Shown: positions 18,249 to 27,322, counted from the stretch's first letter. The stretch: 64,000 bases of DNA from Azospirillum sp. 412522 (GCF_019805165.1 NZ_RWIJ01000011.1:15331-79330), one strand, 5' to 3'. Made by a program: numbers and translations. Notes: generated by a model from the letters alone, not told the origin.

Positions 18249-19700
18249 TCAAAGGGGATCATGTCCAAGCAGGCGGACAACGGCGGCGCGCAAGGCAAGC
18301 GGAGCCACCGGCTTGTGCAGCAGCGGATAGCCGGACAACCGCGCCTCGCGCAGCCGCTTTGGGTCGGTGTCGCCGGTCAGGATCATGCCGGGCACCGGGC
18401 GGTCGAACAGCTTGGCGATCTGCCGGATCGCGACGATGCCGTTCGCCGCCCCCTTCAGGCGCAGGTCGGAAATGATGAGGTCGAAGGAGCCCGGTACCGG
18501 GCCGATCCGCTCGACCGCCATGTCGTAGGAATCCGCCCCGACGACGCTGCACCCCCATTGCCCCAGCAGAGCCTCCAGCGCCGCAAGCACCATGGCGTCG
18601 TCCTCGATCACCAGGATGCGGGTGCGGCTGATGTCGGTGGCGCCGCTGTCCGGCGCCTGGGGAGCGGCATCCTCCCGGCCCGGCGCGTCGGTTCCCTGGT
18701 CGGCGGCCTCGACGGAAAGCGGGACCAGCACGGCGAAGACGGTGCCACGGCCCTCCTCCGCGCAGATCTCCAGCCCAAGGCCGAGCTTGCGGGCAAGGCC
18801 GCGCACCAGGGTCAGGTCCAGCCCCAGTGTCCCGGCCCCTTCCCCGACCGGCTTCGCCAGTTCCGTCCGCAGGCCGGCCAGCCGTTGTGGCGACAGGCCG
18901 CGGCCGCTGTCCCACACCTCGATGCGCAGCCGGTCGCCGTGCATGCGGCAGCCGAGCAGCACACGGCCCCGCACGGTGCCGCGCAGGGCGTTGGCGACCA
19001 GACCATGCAGCAGACGCTCCAGCAATGCGGAATCGGTTCGCACCATGGCCGAGCAGGGCATCACGGTGAAGCGCAGCCCACGATCGGCGAAACGGGGCGC
19101 CACTTCCAGCGCGAGGCGCATCAGCACGCCGTTCACCGCATGGGTGCGGATGTCCGGCTCGATCAGGCCGCTTTCCAGACGGACGAGATCGAAATGGCCG
19201 TCGACCATGCTGCGCATCGACTCGACCGCCTGTGCCATCGAATGCAGAAGGTCGCGCCCGGCCCTGCCGGTCCCGCCGCCCCGCCCTTCCTCCGGCCGGC
19301 CGTCAAGCCGGCCATCGAGCGTGCCGATCAGCAGGGAGAGCGCGGCCAGGGGCTGGCGCAGATCGTGGCTGGCGGCGGCGAACAGGCGATCCGCCGGATC
19401 AGGCATCCGCTGCGCCGCAGGCTTGGCGGCGTCCGAAGAGCACGACGAAGCGCGGAGCAGCCAAACCGCGCCACCGCCGGAGAGTTGCGACACCGTTCGT
19501 TCCAGAACCGCATTCCCCTCCGGACCGGCGGTCAGCAGGGCGGTCACATCGGTGACCGGCAGACCGGCGGTCAGGTGACCGGCCAACCCAGGCCGGGCTG
19601 CCGACGCAGGGGTCCAGTCGGCAAGCCGCCCATCGGCCCCGAATACCAGAAGTGCCGGCCCCGTGCCGCCGGCGTCGTCATGGCTGCCGTTCACGGTCAC
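18249..19700 (-). CDS. Hybrid histidine kinase (HDLRQP HisKA-HATPase-REC), soluble
   Basis: 483 residues without membrane helices. A short PAS-like N terminus leads to HisKA with His112 in ASHDLRQPLAAL, then a HATPase whose G boxes are reduced (VWDSGRGL, LGLDLTLVRGL). A C-terminal receiver domain has Asp412 in LIISDLRLKG, the conserved Thr in LTGDTDP, and Lys in LLHKP. The start is a GTG at 19700 with a weak ribosome site, so the N terminus is uncertain. The C-terminal receiver closely resembles that of the kinase at 52671 (TGDTDP then HKP), so these are paralogues. Upstream lies a divergent kinase at 19954. The signal is presumably cytoplasmic. Confidence 0.85.
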   Translation of the reverse strand: MTVNGSHDDAGGTGPALLVFGADGRLADWTPASAARPGLAGHLTAGLPVTDVTALLTAGPEGNAVLERTVSQLSGGGAVWLLRASSCSSDAAKPAAQRMPDPADRLFAAASHDLRQPLAALSLLIGTLDGRLDGRPEEGRGGGTGRAGRDLLHSMAQAVESMRSMVDGHFDLVRLESGLIEPDIRTHAVNGVLMRLALEVAPRFADRGLRFTVMPCSAMVRTDSALLERLLHGLVANALRGTVRGRVLLGCRMHGDRLRIEVWDSGRGLSPQRLAGLRTELAKPVGEGAGTLGLDLTLVRGLARKLGLGLEICAEEGRGTVFAVLVPLSVEAADQGTDAPGREDAAPQAPDSGATDISRTRILVIEDDAMVLAALEALLGQWGCSVVGADSYDMAVERIGPVPGSFDLIISDLRLKGAANGIVAIRQIAKLFDRPVPGMILTGDTDPKRLREARLSGYPLLHKPVAPLALRAAVVRLLGHDPL

Positions 19701-19953
19701 ACCTGCATTCCAAGCCTCATGTCCCGATAGGATTCACAGTATGGAAGACATGACCCATTGCAAAGCCCGCCATTGGGCAGATGTAACGCGAAGATCATAA
19801 CGCTTACCTCAATCAAACCTTTCGTTGCTTTTTCGGTAAATTCCAAGAATCGGGGAACCGCTCCATCGCGTCTGTTACATTTCGACAAATATTCGGCGAC
19901 ATTCCCGGTTTCGCCTTCAGCGTTTGTTAGGAATAGGTCGCAATGATAGCCGA
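19701..19953. promoter_or_regulatory. Divergent promoter region between two kinase genes
   Basis: 253 bases between the minus-strand kinase (18249-19700) and the plus-strand kinase (from 19954). It is distinctly less GC-rich than the genes on either side, as expected for back-to-back promoters. I could not assign -35/-10 elements with confidence. Confidence 0.4.
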
Positions 19954-21564
19954 ATGGACTGGGACACGCAGACTTGTACCGATACCGGATGCGACAGGAC
20001 CGCTGCCGGGGAATTCCCGTCCGCCGATTCTCTGCTGCTCGCCATGCTGCAACTCCCGGACGCCGTTGCGCTGTTGAAGGCGCATCATGATTCCACCGGC
20101 GCGTTGACCGATCTGGAATGGCGCTCGGCCAATCCGGCGGCGGAGCGGCTGCTGGGCGTCGCTCCCCTGGCTGGGCGGCGATTGCGCAGCGGCGGCACCG
20201 ATACCGCCTGTCCCGGCCTGTTCGCCATACTGTCCCATGCGCTGAACGGCCCGACCGAACGCACCGTCTCGGCCCGGCGCGGCACGATCCCGGTGCTGTG
20301 GAGGGTGACGGCGGCCCCGGCCCCCGGCGGACTGTGCGCCGTGCTGACCGACCTCGGCCCCGAAACACCCTCTATGGCGGAAGCCCTCGCCGAAAGCCTG
20401 ACCGCGGCGCTGGAACACAGCGCCGAGAGCTTCGCGCTGTTCGATCATGAGGACCGGCTGGTTCACGCCAACAGCCGGCTGATGAAGGATCTGCCCGATC
20501 TGGCCGACCGGCTGGTTCCCGGCGTGCCCTTCGAGGAATTGGCCCGCGGCTTCGCTCTGGCCGACCCTCGTCTGGCGACAAAGGAGGAGCGCGACGCCTG
20601 GGTGGCGGCACGGCTGGAGCGCCATCGCCGTCTGGAGCCGCCACTGGTGGTGCCGCTGCCCGACGGGCGCTGGCTTCTCAGCCGGGAACATGCGGTGCCG
20701 GGCGGCGTGCTGGTCCACTACACCGATGTCACCACGTTGAAACTGAACGAGGAACGGCTACTGATCCGCGAGGCGGAAGCAAGCGCCGCCCGCGCCGAGG
20801 CGGAAAGCGCCAGCCGTGCCAAGAGCGCCTTCCTGGCCCAGATGAGCCACGAGCTGCGCACGCCGCTGAACGCCGTTCTGGGGTTTTCGGAAATGCTGCT
20901 GTCGGAGGCGTTCGGGCCGCTGGGCAACCCGCGCTACCGCAGCTATGCCGGCGACATCCGCGACGCCGGAACCCATCTGCTGGCGCTGATCGACGACATA
21001 TTGGAGCTGTCTCGCCTGGAAGGCAGCGCCATGCCGGTGGCGGAGGAAGGGGTGGACCTCGACACCCTGTCGCTGCGGGTGGTGTCCGCCCTGCAGGAAG
21101 CCGCGAAGGAGGGCGACGTCCGCATGCGGCGCGAGGTGCCGGCCGACCTGCCGCTGCTGCGGGGCGACGCCCAGGCTCTGACCCAGATGCTGACCAACCT
21201 GCTCTCCAATGCCGTCACCCACACCCGCCCCGGCGGCGAGGTGGTGCTGACGGCGCACCGGATGCCAGACGGCGGGATCGGGCTGATGGTGGCCGACACC
21301 GGCGTCGGCATCCCGACAGCCGATCTTCCCAATATCCTCCACCCGTTCGAGCCGTCGGATTCCACCATCGCCCGCCATTCCCGCGGGACCGGGCTGGGGC
21401 TGCCGATCGTCAAGCGGCTGGTGGAGATGCATGGCGGGCGGATGGAGCTGACCAGCCAGCCCGGCGTCGGCACCGCCGTCGTTCTGGTCTTCCCCACCGA
21501 CCGCAGCCTGCCGCGCGACCGTTGCCGCCCGGCCCCGCTGCCCCCGGTCATCCTGCCGCACTGA
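19954..21564 (+). CDS. PAS-containing histidine kinase, soluble
   Basis: 536 residues. An N-terminal PAS-like region (about 20-140) and a second PAS (PAS-7 type, ALEHSAESFALFDHEDRL, about 150-255) precede a coiled linker and HisKA with His299 in MSHELRTPLNAVLGFSE. A complete HATPase follows (DTGVGI, GTGLGLPIVKRL). No membrane segment or receiver domain is present. The ATG at 19954 is preferred to a TTG at 19924, but neither has a strong ribosome site. The HisKA segment is of the common PAS/HisKA type and differs from the HDLRQP kinases around it. Its response regulator is not identified; the REC-HPt protein at 22243 is the nearest candidate on this strand. Confidence 0.88.
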   Translation: MDWDTQTCTDTGCDRTAAGEFPSADSLLLAMLQLPDAVALLKAHHDSTGALTDLEWRSANPAAERLLGVAPLAGRRLRSGGTDTACPGLFAILSHALNGPTERTVSARRGTIPVLWRVTAAPAPGGLCAVLTDLGPETPSMAEALAESLTAALEHSAESFALFDHEDRLVHANSRLMKDLPDLADRLVPGVPFEELARGFALADPRLATKEERDAWVAARLERHRRLEPPLVVPLPDGRWLLSREHAVPGGVLVHYTDVTTLKLNEERLLIREAEASAARAEAESASRAKSAFLAQMSHELRTPLNAVLGFSEMLLSEAFGPLGNPRYRSYAGDIRDAGTHLLALIDDILELSRLEGSAMPVAEEGVDLDTLSLRVVSALQEAAKEGDVRMRREVPADLPLLRGDAQALTQMLTNLLSNAVTHTRPGGEVVLTAHRMPDGGIGLMVADTGVGIPTADLPNILHPFEPSDSTIARHSRGTGLGLPIVKRLVEMHGGRMELTSQPGVGTAVVLVFPTDRSLPRDRCRPAPLPPVILPH

Positions 21565-21665
21565 TCGCCCCCACCCATCTTTTGCCCCTTGGCGACGACG
21601 GGGCGACAGGTCATTGTGCGGAGCATGTTCTCCAACCGTTCCCGTTCCAATGGTGGCACCGCGTC

Positions 21666-22157
21666 ATGAGCGACGATATTGCGGTTCTGGTTGCCGATGA
21701 CGAAGCCGGCCTGCCGGCCGGCGGAGCTCCGCCGATCTTCCGCGGCGTGCGGCGGGCACTCGCGACGCGCGGCTATGCCACCCTGACCGAGTTCCGGCTG
21801 GCGAGCGGCCGGCGGGCCGACGTGCTTGCCATCGACGAGGCCGGAAGCATTCTGATCGTCGAGGTGAAGAGCGGCGTTCCCGATTTCCGCTCGGACCAGA
21901 AATGGCAGGAGTATCGCGAATGGTGCGACGCCTTCTATTTCGCCGTCGATGACGGTTTCCCGACCGAACTGATCCCCGAGGATTGCGGGCTGATGGTCGC
22001 CGACGCCTATGGCGCGGAGATCCTGCGCGAGGCGCCGGTCGCCAAGCTGGCCGCCGCCCGGCGCAAGACCCTGCTGCTGCGCGCCGCGATGACCGGCGCC
22101 GGCCGCCTGCACCGGATCGAGGATCCAATGTTCACCCAATCCTCGCCAACCGTGTGA
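21666..22157 (+). CDS. mmcB: MmcB family DNA repair protein
   Basis: 163 residues. The core RADVLAIDEAGSILIVEVKSG (about 39-59) has the D-x(n)-E-x-K arrangement of PD-(D/E)xK nucleases, followed by DFRSDQKWQEYREWCDAFYFAV and the late block DCGLMVADAYGAEILRE. This matches MmcB, named in Caulobacter for a role in tolerance to mitomycin C damage and part of the SOS-linked set in alphaproteobacteria. It is soluble, with no signal peptide. It starts 101 bases after a histidine kinase and is followed by a REC-HPt gene 85 bases on. I saw no obvious LexA-type site upstream. The nuclease fold is a family inference. Confidence 0.85.
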   Translation: MSDDIAVLVADDEAGLPAGGAPPIFRGVRRALATRGYATLTEFRLASGRRADVLAIDEAGSILIVEVKSGVPDFRSDQKWQEYREWCDAFYFAVDDGFPTELIPEDCGLMVADAYGAEILREAPVAKLAAARRKTLLLRAAMTGAGRLHRIEDPMFTQSSPTV

Positions 22158-22242
22158 CCCGGCCTCCCGACCGCAGGGATGCGCCGGGGCGCGGAACGGG
22201 CTAGACTGCAACCTCCACATCAACCGGGAAGAGCGGTCCGGC

Positions 22243-22998
22243 ATGCCGGTGGATCAGACGGGCGCAACGCCCCCCTTGCACATTCTGCTGGCGGAGGACG
22301 AGGTCGTCACCCGCCTTGCCGCCCGTGTCCTGCTGGAGCGTGCCGGCCATCGGGTGGTGGCGGTGGAGGATGGCCCGGCCGCCGTCGCCGCGGCGGCGGA
22401 CGGCGGCTTCGACCTGATCCTGATGGATCTCGGCCTGCCCGGCCTGCCCGGTGACGAGGCGGTCCGCGCCATCCGCCGGCACCCCAACGGCGTCTCGCCG
22501 CGCATCCTGATGCTGACTGCCAGCGCCACATCCGATGGCCAGGACCGTTGTACGACCTGCGGCGCCGACGGCATGCTGGTCAAGCCGCTGGGGCTGGACA
22601 CCCTGTCCGCCGCGCTGGCCGGCAGGTTTCCAGCCGGGCCGGCGGCACCCGAACAGGCTTTCGATGAGGGGGCCATCAGGACGATGCGGGAGATGCTGCC
22701 GGCGGCCCGCGTCGCCGAACTGATCGGCAAGACGGCCGCGGTGCTGCGTCAGCAAGGTCAGGTGCTGGACGATGCCCTGAAGGCCGGGGATCGGGCGACC
22801 GCCGGGGCCATGGCGCACAAGATCGCCGGCGTGTCGGGCCAATATGGCTGCCTCGCCCTGCGCCGGGCCGCCCGTGCCCTGGAAGCGGACCTTGAGCGGC
22901 CGGATGCCGATCCGGTGCCGCGGGCCGGCGAGATGGCCGGCATGCTGGGACCGGCGCTCGAATTTCTGGAACGATGCGCCGCCGCGTCCCGGAGCTGA
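22243..22998 (+). CDS. Response regulator with C-terminal HPt domain
   Basis: 251 residues. The receiver domain (about 12-130) has Asp62 in LILMDLGLPGLPG, acidic Glu/Asp in LLAEDEV, a Thr in LMLTASA and Lys in VKPLG. After a short linker, an HPt domain (about 150-245) has His192 in MAHKIAGVSGQYG. No DNA-binding or enzymatic output is present, so it should be a phosphorelay intermediate that takes phosphate from a hybrid kinase and passes it to another receiver. It lies after mmcB and a kinase gene on the same strand. The next gene is convergent. Confidence 0.88.
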   Translation: MPVDQTGATPPLHILLAEDEVVTRLAARVLLERAGHRVVAVEDGPAAVAAAADGGFDLILMDLGLPGLPGDEAVRAIRRHPNGVSPRILMLTASATSDGQDRCTTCGADGMLVKPLGLDTLSAALAGRFPAGPAAPEQAFDEGAIRTMREMLPAARVAELIGKTAAVLRQQGQVLDDALKAGDRATAGAMAHKIAGVSGQYGCLALRRAARALEADLERPDADPVPRAGEMAGMLGPALEFLERCAAASRS

Positions 22999-23038
22999 TG
23001 GACCCGGGCAGAAACGGCGACGACAGCGGCGCTGGTCG

Positions 23039-24382
23039 TCAGCCCCGCTCGCCGGGCGACACGGCGACGCAGTTGTGACCGTGTTTGGTCAGGACGGCGC
23101 AGGCCTTGCGGGCGTCCTTCTCGTCCAGGCCGGTCAGGCGGGCACGGTAGACGGTTTCCTTGCCGGACCTGGCCTCGACCACGCTGGCCTTGGCCGTGCG
23201 AAGCAGGAAGGGAGCCTGCTTGACGGCCTGCGACACCGCCTTGTTTCCGGCGGCCTTGCTGGAGAAGGCGCCGACCTGGACGCCCCAGCGCGACGGGGTA
23301 TTGCCGCGGCCGGACTTCTCTTCCCGAGCCGGCGCGACCGGGATCGCCGCCGTCTGGAGGGAGGCGCGGACGGGCTTGGCCTTCACCTCGACCTCGTCGT
23401 CGTCATCGTCCCCTTCACCATCGACGGCATCGGAACGGGTGGTGTCGAGGCTCGCCACCACCGGCGCGTCGTCGCGGCCCCGGCTGGGCCGGCCGAAGGC
23501 CTGGTCGAGCAACGCCGCCATCTTGTCGTCGCGGGATACGGCGGACTTGCCGCCCAGCACCACGCCGACCAGACGCCGACCGTCCCGCACCGCCGAGGCG
23601 GCGAGGTTGAAGCCGGACGCGACGGTATAGCCGGTCTTGATGCCGTCCATCCCCTCGTAACGGGACATCAGGCGGTTGTGGTTGGGCAACGTGCGGCCGC
23701 CATAGACGAAGTTGCGGCGGCTGAAATAGGGGTAGTACTTGGCATGGTCGCGCATCAGCGCGCGGGACAGCGCCGCGTAGTCGCGTGCGGTGGTCACCTG
23801 CTCCATGTTCGGCAGGCCGGAAGCGTTGCGGTAGACGGTGTGGCGCATGCCCAGCTCGCGGGCCTTGCGCGTCATCATCTCGGCGAAACGCGACTCGGTG
23901 CCGCCCAGCGCCTCCGCCAGCACCACCGCGGCGTCGTTCGCCGACTTGGTGACGAGGCCGAGGATCGCCGTCTCCACCTTCAGCGTCTGGCCGGCGCGCA
24001 GGCCGAGCTTGGTCGGCGACATGCTCTCCGCCCAGGACGAGACCGGCAACTGCTGGTCGAGGGTCAGGCGACCGTCCTCCAGCGCGTCGAAGGTCAGGTA
24101 CAGGGTCATCATCTTGGTCAGCGACGCCGGATGGGTGATCGCGTCGGCGTCCTGATCGATCAGCACCTGCCCGGTCCGGGCATCGACCACGATGGCCGCG
24201 GCCTTGGCCGCCAGCGCCTCGGCCGCGGACAGGCCGGCTCCGGCGGCCAGCATGCCCAGCAGCGCGGCCGCCGCGAACAGATGGCGCCCCACACCCGCCG
24301 AACTCCGCCCGCCGGCCGTATCCGCCGCGCGAAAGGCGAACGGAAACAATCCGTTACGAACGGTGCTGCGCGTTACAGTCAT
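23039..24382 (-). CDS. D-alanyl-D-alanine carboxypeptidase (DacA/S11 family) with SPOR domain
   Basis: 447 residues. A signal peptide near 32-58 ends in ALA. The three penicillin-binding motifs are intact: Ser87-x-x-Lys90 (SLTK), Ser147-Ala-Asn149 and Lys249-Thr-Gly251. The enzyme trims the terminal D-Ala from peptidoglycan stem peptides in the periplasm. A low-complexity acidic linker (GEGDDDDDEVEVK) leads to a C-terminal SPOR domain (about 365-440) that binds denuded glycan at the division site. It replaces the usual PBP5-type C-terminal membrane anchor. The two plus-strand codons before the S11 core suggest the N terminus may be somewhat shorter than annotated. No direct link to the ampR gene is visible. 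Confidence 0.93.
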   Translation of the reverse strand: MTVTRSTVRNGLFPFAFRAADTAGGRSSAGVGRHLFAAAALLGMLAAGAGLSAAEALAAKAAAIVVDARTGQVLIDQDADAITHPASLTKMMTLYLTFDALEDGRLTLDQQLPVSSWAESMSPTKLGLRAGQTLKVETAILGLVTKSANDAAVVLAEALGGTESRFAEMMTRKARELGMRHTVYRNASGLPNMEQVTTARDYAALSRALMRDHAKYYPYFSRRNFVYGGRTLPNHNRLMSRYEGMDGIKTGYTVASGFNLAASAVRDGRRLVGVVLGGKSAVSRDDKMAALLDQAFGRPSRGRDDAPVVASLDTTRSDAVDGEGDDDDDEVEVKAKPVRASLQTAAIPVAPAREEKSGRGNTPSRWGVQVGAFSSKAAGNKAVSQAVKQAPFLLRTAKASVVEARSGKETVYRARLTGLDEKDARKACAVLTKHGHNCVAVSPGERG

Positions 24383-24680
24383 GATGGCCCCGCCAACCGC
24401 TAGATCTTGGTGCTTGGTTCAATGGTAAATTCGTGCGAAATCAGTGTCTAGCATGAATTCGTTAATTTACTGCTTTGGCTTTTCGCAGTTTCTGTGGCCA
24501 AAATCGCGGGTCCTGCATGACGAGGGATAAGGAACGGCGGAACGGCACGGCGCAAGGGTTGCGGCAGGGGGCAAACGGGTTACCGTCACCCTCCGACAGG
24601 CTGGAGCCAGGGTGTCGGGTCTTGCCGACACGTCCTCCGTTCTCCACCTACCAGGGGCCGCTGACGCGAGGCAAGCGACA

Positions 24681-25493
24681 ATGAGCCGTGGTCATCAAAG
24701 AACCCTTCCGGCCGCCTTGTTTTCCCGCCGGTGTGTCCGCCGCGGCATCGCCCGCGCAACCGCCGCCGCAGCTATCAGGGCGGCCATGGCCGCCTCGCTG
24801 CTGGCTCTGGCCGGCTGCGGTTCGGTCGGGCCGACCGACAACCCGCTGGCGCGCAAGCTGACCTGGTTCAGCTATCTCAACGGCGACGATCTCCGGTCGA
24901 GCTGCGGCAAGGACGGCACCGACCGCTTTCGTCTGGTCTTCAATGCCGATTACAATCGGCACGTGCGCACCTATGACATCGTCAGTGATCCGGACCGCGG
25001 CGGCGCGGCGGTCGAGGCCCATGTGATCGAGGCGACCGACCTTGCCCGCATGACGCTGGCCGATCCCTTCTCGGCGGCGCGCGGCAACACGGCGACCCTG
25101 CAGCTGAGCGCGGCGCAGTTCGACAGCTTCATCGGCCGCCTGCGCGAGGATGGGGCGTTCGACCCGCCGCCCCAGGGGCTGCGGCTGCCGTCCAACGGCT
25201 TCTATTGGCTGATCAACGGCTGCCGGGCCGGGCAATGGTTCTTCACCGCCTACCCCTACCCGTCCAGCCGCTTCACCGATGCGCGGTTTCCGGAGCTTCT
25301 GCGCAGCATGGATCCGACCGGCGTCGCCTATCCCGGCTTGCCGGCCCCCGACGACGCGCCGCGCACCCTGCCCTCGTCCGGCCAGTTGGCGGACGGCGGT
25401 GTCTTCTTCGAGATACAGGTCGGCCGCACCGGTCTGGTCGGTCCGACCGCCCCCTTGGGGGCGCTGCTGCTGAGCGCCCTTCCGGGAAACTGA
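24681..25493 (+). CDS. Putative lipoprotein, 270 residues
   Basis: An N-terminal positively charged region and hydrophobic helix end in the lipobox LAGC near residue 47, so it is probably a lipoprotein. The mature part has two Cys (SSCGKDG and NGCRAG) that may form a disulfide, and a Phe/Tyr-rich stretch (WFFTAYPYPSSRF). I do not recognise the family. The ATG at 24681 was chosen over a frame opening at 24612 because the signal peptide then starts closer to the N terminus. It converges on the Anbu-like gene, 33 bases away. The gap before it (24383-24680) is divergent with the carboxypeptidase gene. Confidence 0.65.
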   Translation: MSRGHQRTLPAALFSRRCVRRGIARATAAAAIRAAMAASLLALAGCGSVGPTDNPLARKLTWFSYLNGDDLRSSCGKDGTDRFRLVFNADYNRHVRTYDIVSDPDRGGAAVEAHVIEATDLARMTLADPFSAARGNTATLQLSAAQFDSFIGRLREDGAFDPPPQGLRLPSNGFYWLINGCRAGQWFFTAYPYPSSRFTDARFPELLRSMDPTGVAYPGLPAPDDAPRTLPSSGQLADGGVFFEIQVGRTGLVGPTAPLGALLLSALPGN

Positions 25494-25526
25494 ACGGACC
25501 CGGCCGGCCGGCAATGGCCGCCTGCG

Positions 25527-26288
25527 TCAGACGGCCTCTTCGGCAGGCCGGCGCGTGCGCATTTCTTCCGGGACAAGCGTCTCGACCCAGGGACCGTCCG
25601 GCATGCGGCGGGCAAGTTCCGTCAGGTTGCGGTTCCACCACTGACGCTGTTCGCCGAGGTCGTCATAGTCGTAGTTCGACTGGCGCCAGCTGCGCGACTC
25701 CATATGGTAGGACACCATGTCGATGGGAAAACCGACGTCGTTGGTGGAGAAGCGGGTGCTGTCGAAGGACAGGTAGGCCAGCTTCAGCGCCGTCTGCATG
25801 TCGGTGCCGTAAGTCAGCGCACGGTCGAGGATCGGCTTGCCATAGGCGGTCGCTCCGATCGACAGGTAGGGCGTACGCTCGTCCACCTCGATCCAGTTGC
25901 CCTCCGGATAGACCAGGAACATGTAGGGTTCGCGGTCTTCGGCCAGCTGGCCGCCAATGATGGCGTGCAGGTTGAAGTGCAGCTTGGACGCCTCCAGCGA
26001 CTCCCGATCCTCCGCGGCGACCTGCCTCAGGCAGGCGGTGAAGGCGGAAACCGCGTCCAGCATGGTCGAATAGGACTCGCCCCGGCGCTTCTGCATGTCG
26101 CGGCGCAGGTAGGCCAGCGTCTTGTCGCGCACGCTGCGCAGGCCCGAGTTCATGATGAAGAAGCGGTCTTCGCCGCTGCCCATCATCGTCACCTTGCGGG
26201 CCGACGAGAGCTGCGATCCGCTGGTGATCCGGCCGTCCGACAGACCGATCAGGCCGTCGCGGGTCTTGATGCCAAGGCAATAGGTCAT
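25527..26288 (-). CDS. Proteasome-type protease, Anbu/COG3484-like Ntn hydrolase
   Basis: 253 residues. The ATG at 26288 gives an MTYCLGIKTRDGLIGLSDGR opening. Removal of Met would expose Thr1, with Asp17 and Arg19 in the proteasome beta/HslV positions and Lys31 near the usual Lys33. This is the active-site layout of bacterial proteasome relatives, and MTYC is typical of Anbu. The frame extends 23 codons upstream, which would bury Thr1, so I reject that start. Classical Anbu genes sit with an ATP-grasp, an alpha-E and a transglutaminase-like gene; none is here. The gene is convergent with a lipoprotein gene and followed upstream by a phasin promoter region. Protease activity is inferred. Confidence 0.8.
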   Translation of the reverse strand: MTYCLGIKTRDGLIGLSDGRITSGSQLSSARKVTMMGSGEDRFFIMNSGLRSVRDKTLAYLRRDMQKRRGESYSTMLDAVSAFTACLRQVAAEDRESLEASKLHFNLHAIIGGQLAEDREPYMFLVYPEGNWIEVDERTPYLSIGATAYGKPILDRALTYGTDMQTALKLAYLSFDSTRFSTNDVGFPIDMVSYHMESRSWRQSNYDYDDLGEQRQWWNRNLTELARRMPDGPWVETLVPEEMRTRRPAEEAV

Positions 26289-26724
26289 GATCGAAATGGT
26301 CCCGAAGATGCGGCCCGAAGAGCGGATGGCCCGGCACGCCGCGTCCAAGCGCCGCACCTGACCATTGGCCGAGGCGAGTCCCGCCCGCGGCCACGCTACA
26401 CTTGTCCCAGCGCCGGTAAAGCCTTCGTTAAGGCGATCCGCCGGGAACGACGGACGATGCGAACCGGAACGCGCCCTGCATGGCGGAAGTCGGCCGGAGC
26501 ACCCCCCGAACGGATAGTTGACACGGCGAGTTGCCTAGTCCATAAAACCCTTATATTGCAGTGCAGCATCCGCGCAATTCCTTCTCCGCCGTCCGGAGGT
26601 CGGAATCGCGGCTGCACAACGTAGAAAACGAAACGCGCACCGCTGCCGGCAGGCTCCACGCCCCGCTTTGCGGCGGCCGGACCCATCTTGAAACGTCGGC
26701 ATCAGCCAGGAAGGAACGCACGCC
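26289..26724. other. 436-bp intergenic region carrying the first phasin promoter
   Basis: No gene is supported. It separates the Anbu-like gene (minus) from the first phasin (plus). The promoter with a PhaR-like box lies at 26518-26568, leaving a leader of roughly 150 bases before the phasin ATG. An open frame on the minus strand at 26396-26686 is arginine-rich and overlaps this promoter; I do not accept it. Confidence 0.55.
26518..26568 (+). promoter_or_regulatory. Sigma-70-type promoter with PhaR-like operator, phasin 1
   Basis: TTGACA (26518-26523), a 17-base spacer and CATAAA (26541-26546) make a good housekeeping promoter. TTGCAGTGCAGCA (26556-26568) lies just downstream over the expected start point. 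The box matches the TGC-rich sites bound by PhaR, the repressor that senses polyhydroxybutyrate in related bacteria. The same kind of box occurs twice before the second phasin. Confidence 0.7.
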
Positions 26725-27237
26725 ATGAACCAGTTCACGCCGAAGTCGCTCGAAACCGTCACCGCCCAGGCCAAGGAGCAGTACGAGGGTCTGGTCAAGG
26801 CCGGCCAGGAGCAGACGGTCAAGCAGTTCGAGCAGACCGCGACCGCCGCCAAGGAGCAGTTCGAGAAGACCGCCGCCCAGCTGCTGAAGGGTTACGAGGA
26901 TCTCCAGGCTGCCGGCAAGGCCAATGTCGAAGCGCTGATCGCCAGCAGCACCATCGCCGCCAAGGGCGCCGAGGATCTCGGCCGCGAGGTCGTCGCCTAT
27001 GGCCAGTCGGCCCTGGACAAGTCGATCACCACCGGCAAGGCCCTGCTGACCGCCAAGACCATCCAGGAAGTGGTGGAACTGCAGAACGACTTCCTGAAGT
27101 CGAGCTTCGATTCGATGCTGGCCGAGACCAGCCGGCTGCAGGAGCTGACCACCAAGGTGACCAACGAGGCCCTGGCTCCGCTGAACGCCCGCGTCACCGC
27201 GACGGTGGAGACCTTCTCCAAGCCGATCGCCGCCTGA
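26725..27237 (+). CDS. Phasin family protein (polyhydroxyalkanoate granule-associated)
   Basis: 170 residues, Ala/Gln/Glu/Lys-rich and almost wholly helical, without signal peptide or membrane helix: typical of phasin_2 proteins that coat polyhydroxybutyrate granules. Phasin features include QLLKGYEDLQAAGKANVEAL (about 53-72), AKTIQEVVELQNDFLKSSFD (about 110-129) and the closing NEALAPLNARVTATVE. An AGGAA ribosome site precedes the ATG. It is followed by a hairpin terminator and then by a second phasin of the same build (27575-28054), so the pair arose by duplication. A promoter with a PhaR-like operator precedes it. Confidence 0.93.
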   Translation: MNQFTPKSLETVTAQAKEQYEGLVKAGQEQTVKQFEQTATAAKEQFEKTAAQLLKGYEDLQAAGKANVEALIASSTIAAKGAEDLGREVVAYGQSALDKSITTGKALLTAKTIQEVVELQNDFLKSSFDSMLAETSRLQELTTKVTNEALAPLNARVTATVETFSKPIAA

Positions 27238-27287
27238 TCGGACGCAGTCTGGCGACCGGCGGCCGATCATGGCCCCGGGCATCGGGA

Positions 27288-27322
27288 ACGGCCCGGCAAC
27301 CTCCATGCGGTTGCCGGGCCGT
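27288..27322 (+). terminator. Rho-independent terminator-like hairpin after phasin 1
   Basis: ACGGCCCGGCAACC (27288-27301) pairs perfectly with GGTTGCCGGGCCGT (27309-27322) around a 7-base loop and is followed by TTT. A related GGCCCGGCACCCC hairpin follows the second phasin, which shows that the terminators were duplicated with the genes. Confidence 0.8.

Noticed and set aside
26396..26686. Minus-strand open frame of 96 codons in the phasin promoter region
   Set aside because: It overlaps the promoter and PhaR-like box of phasin 1 and has no ribosome site.
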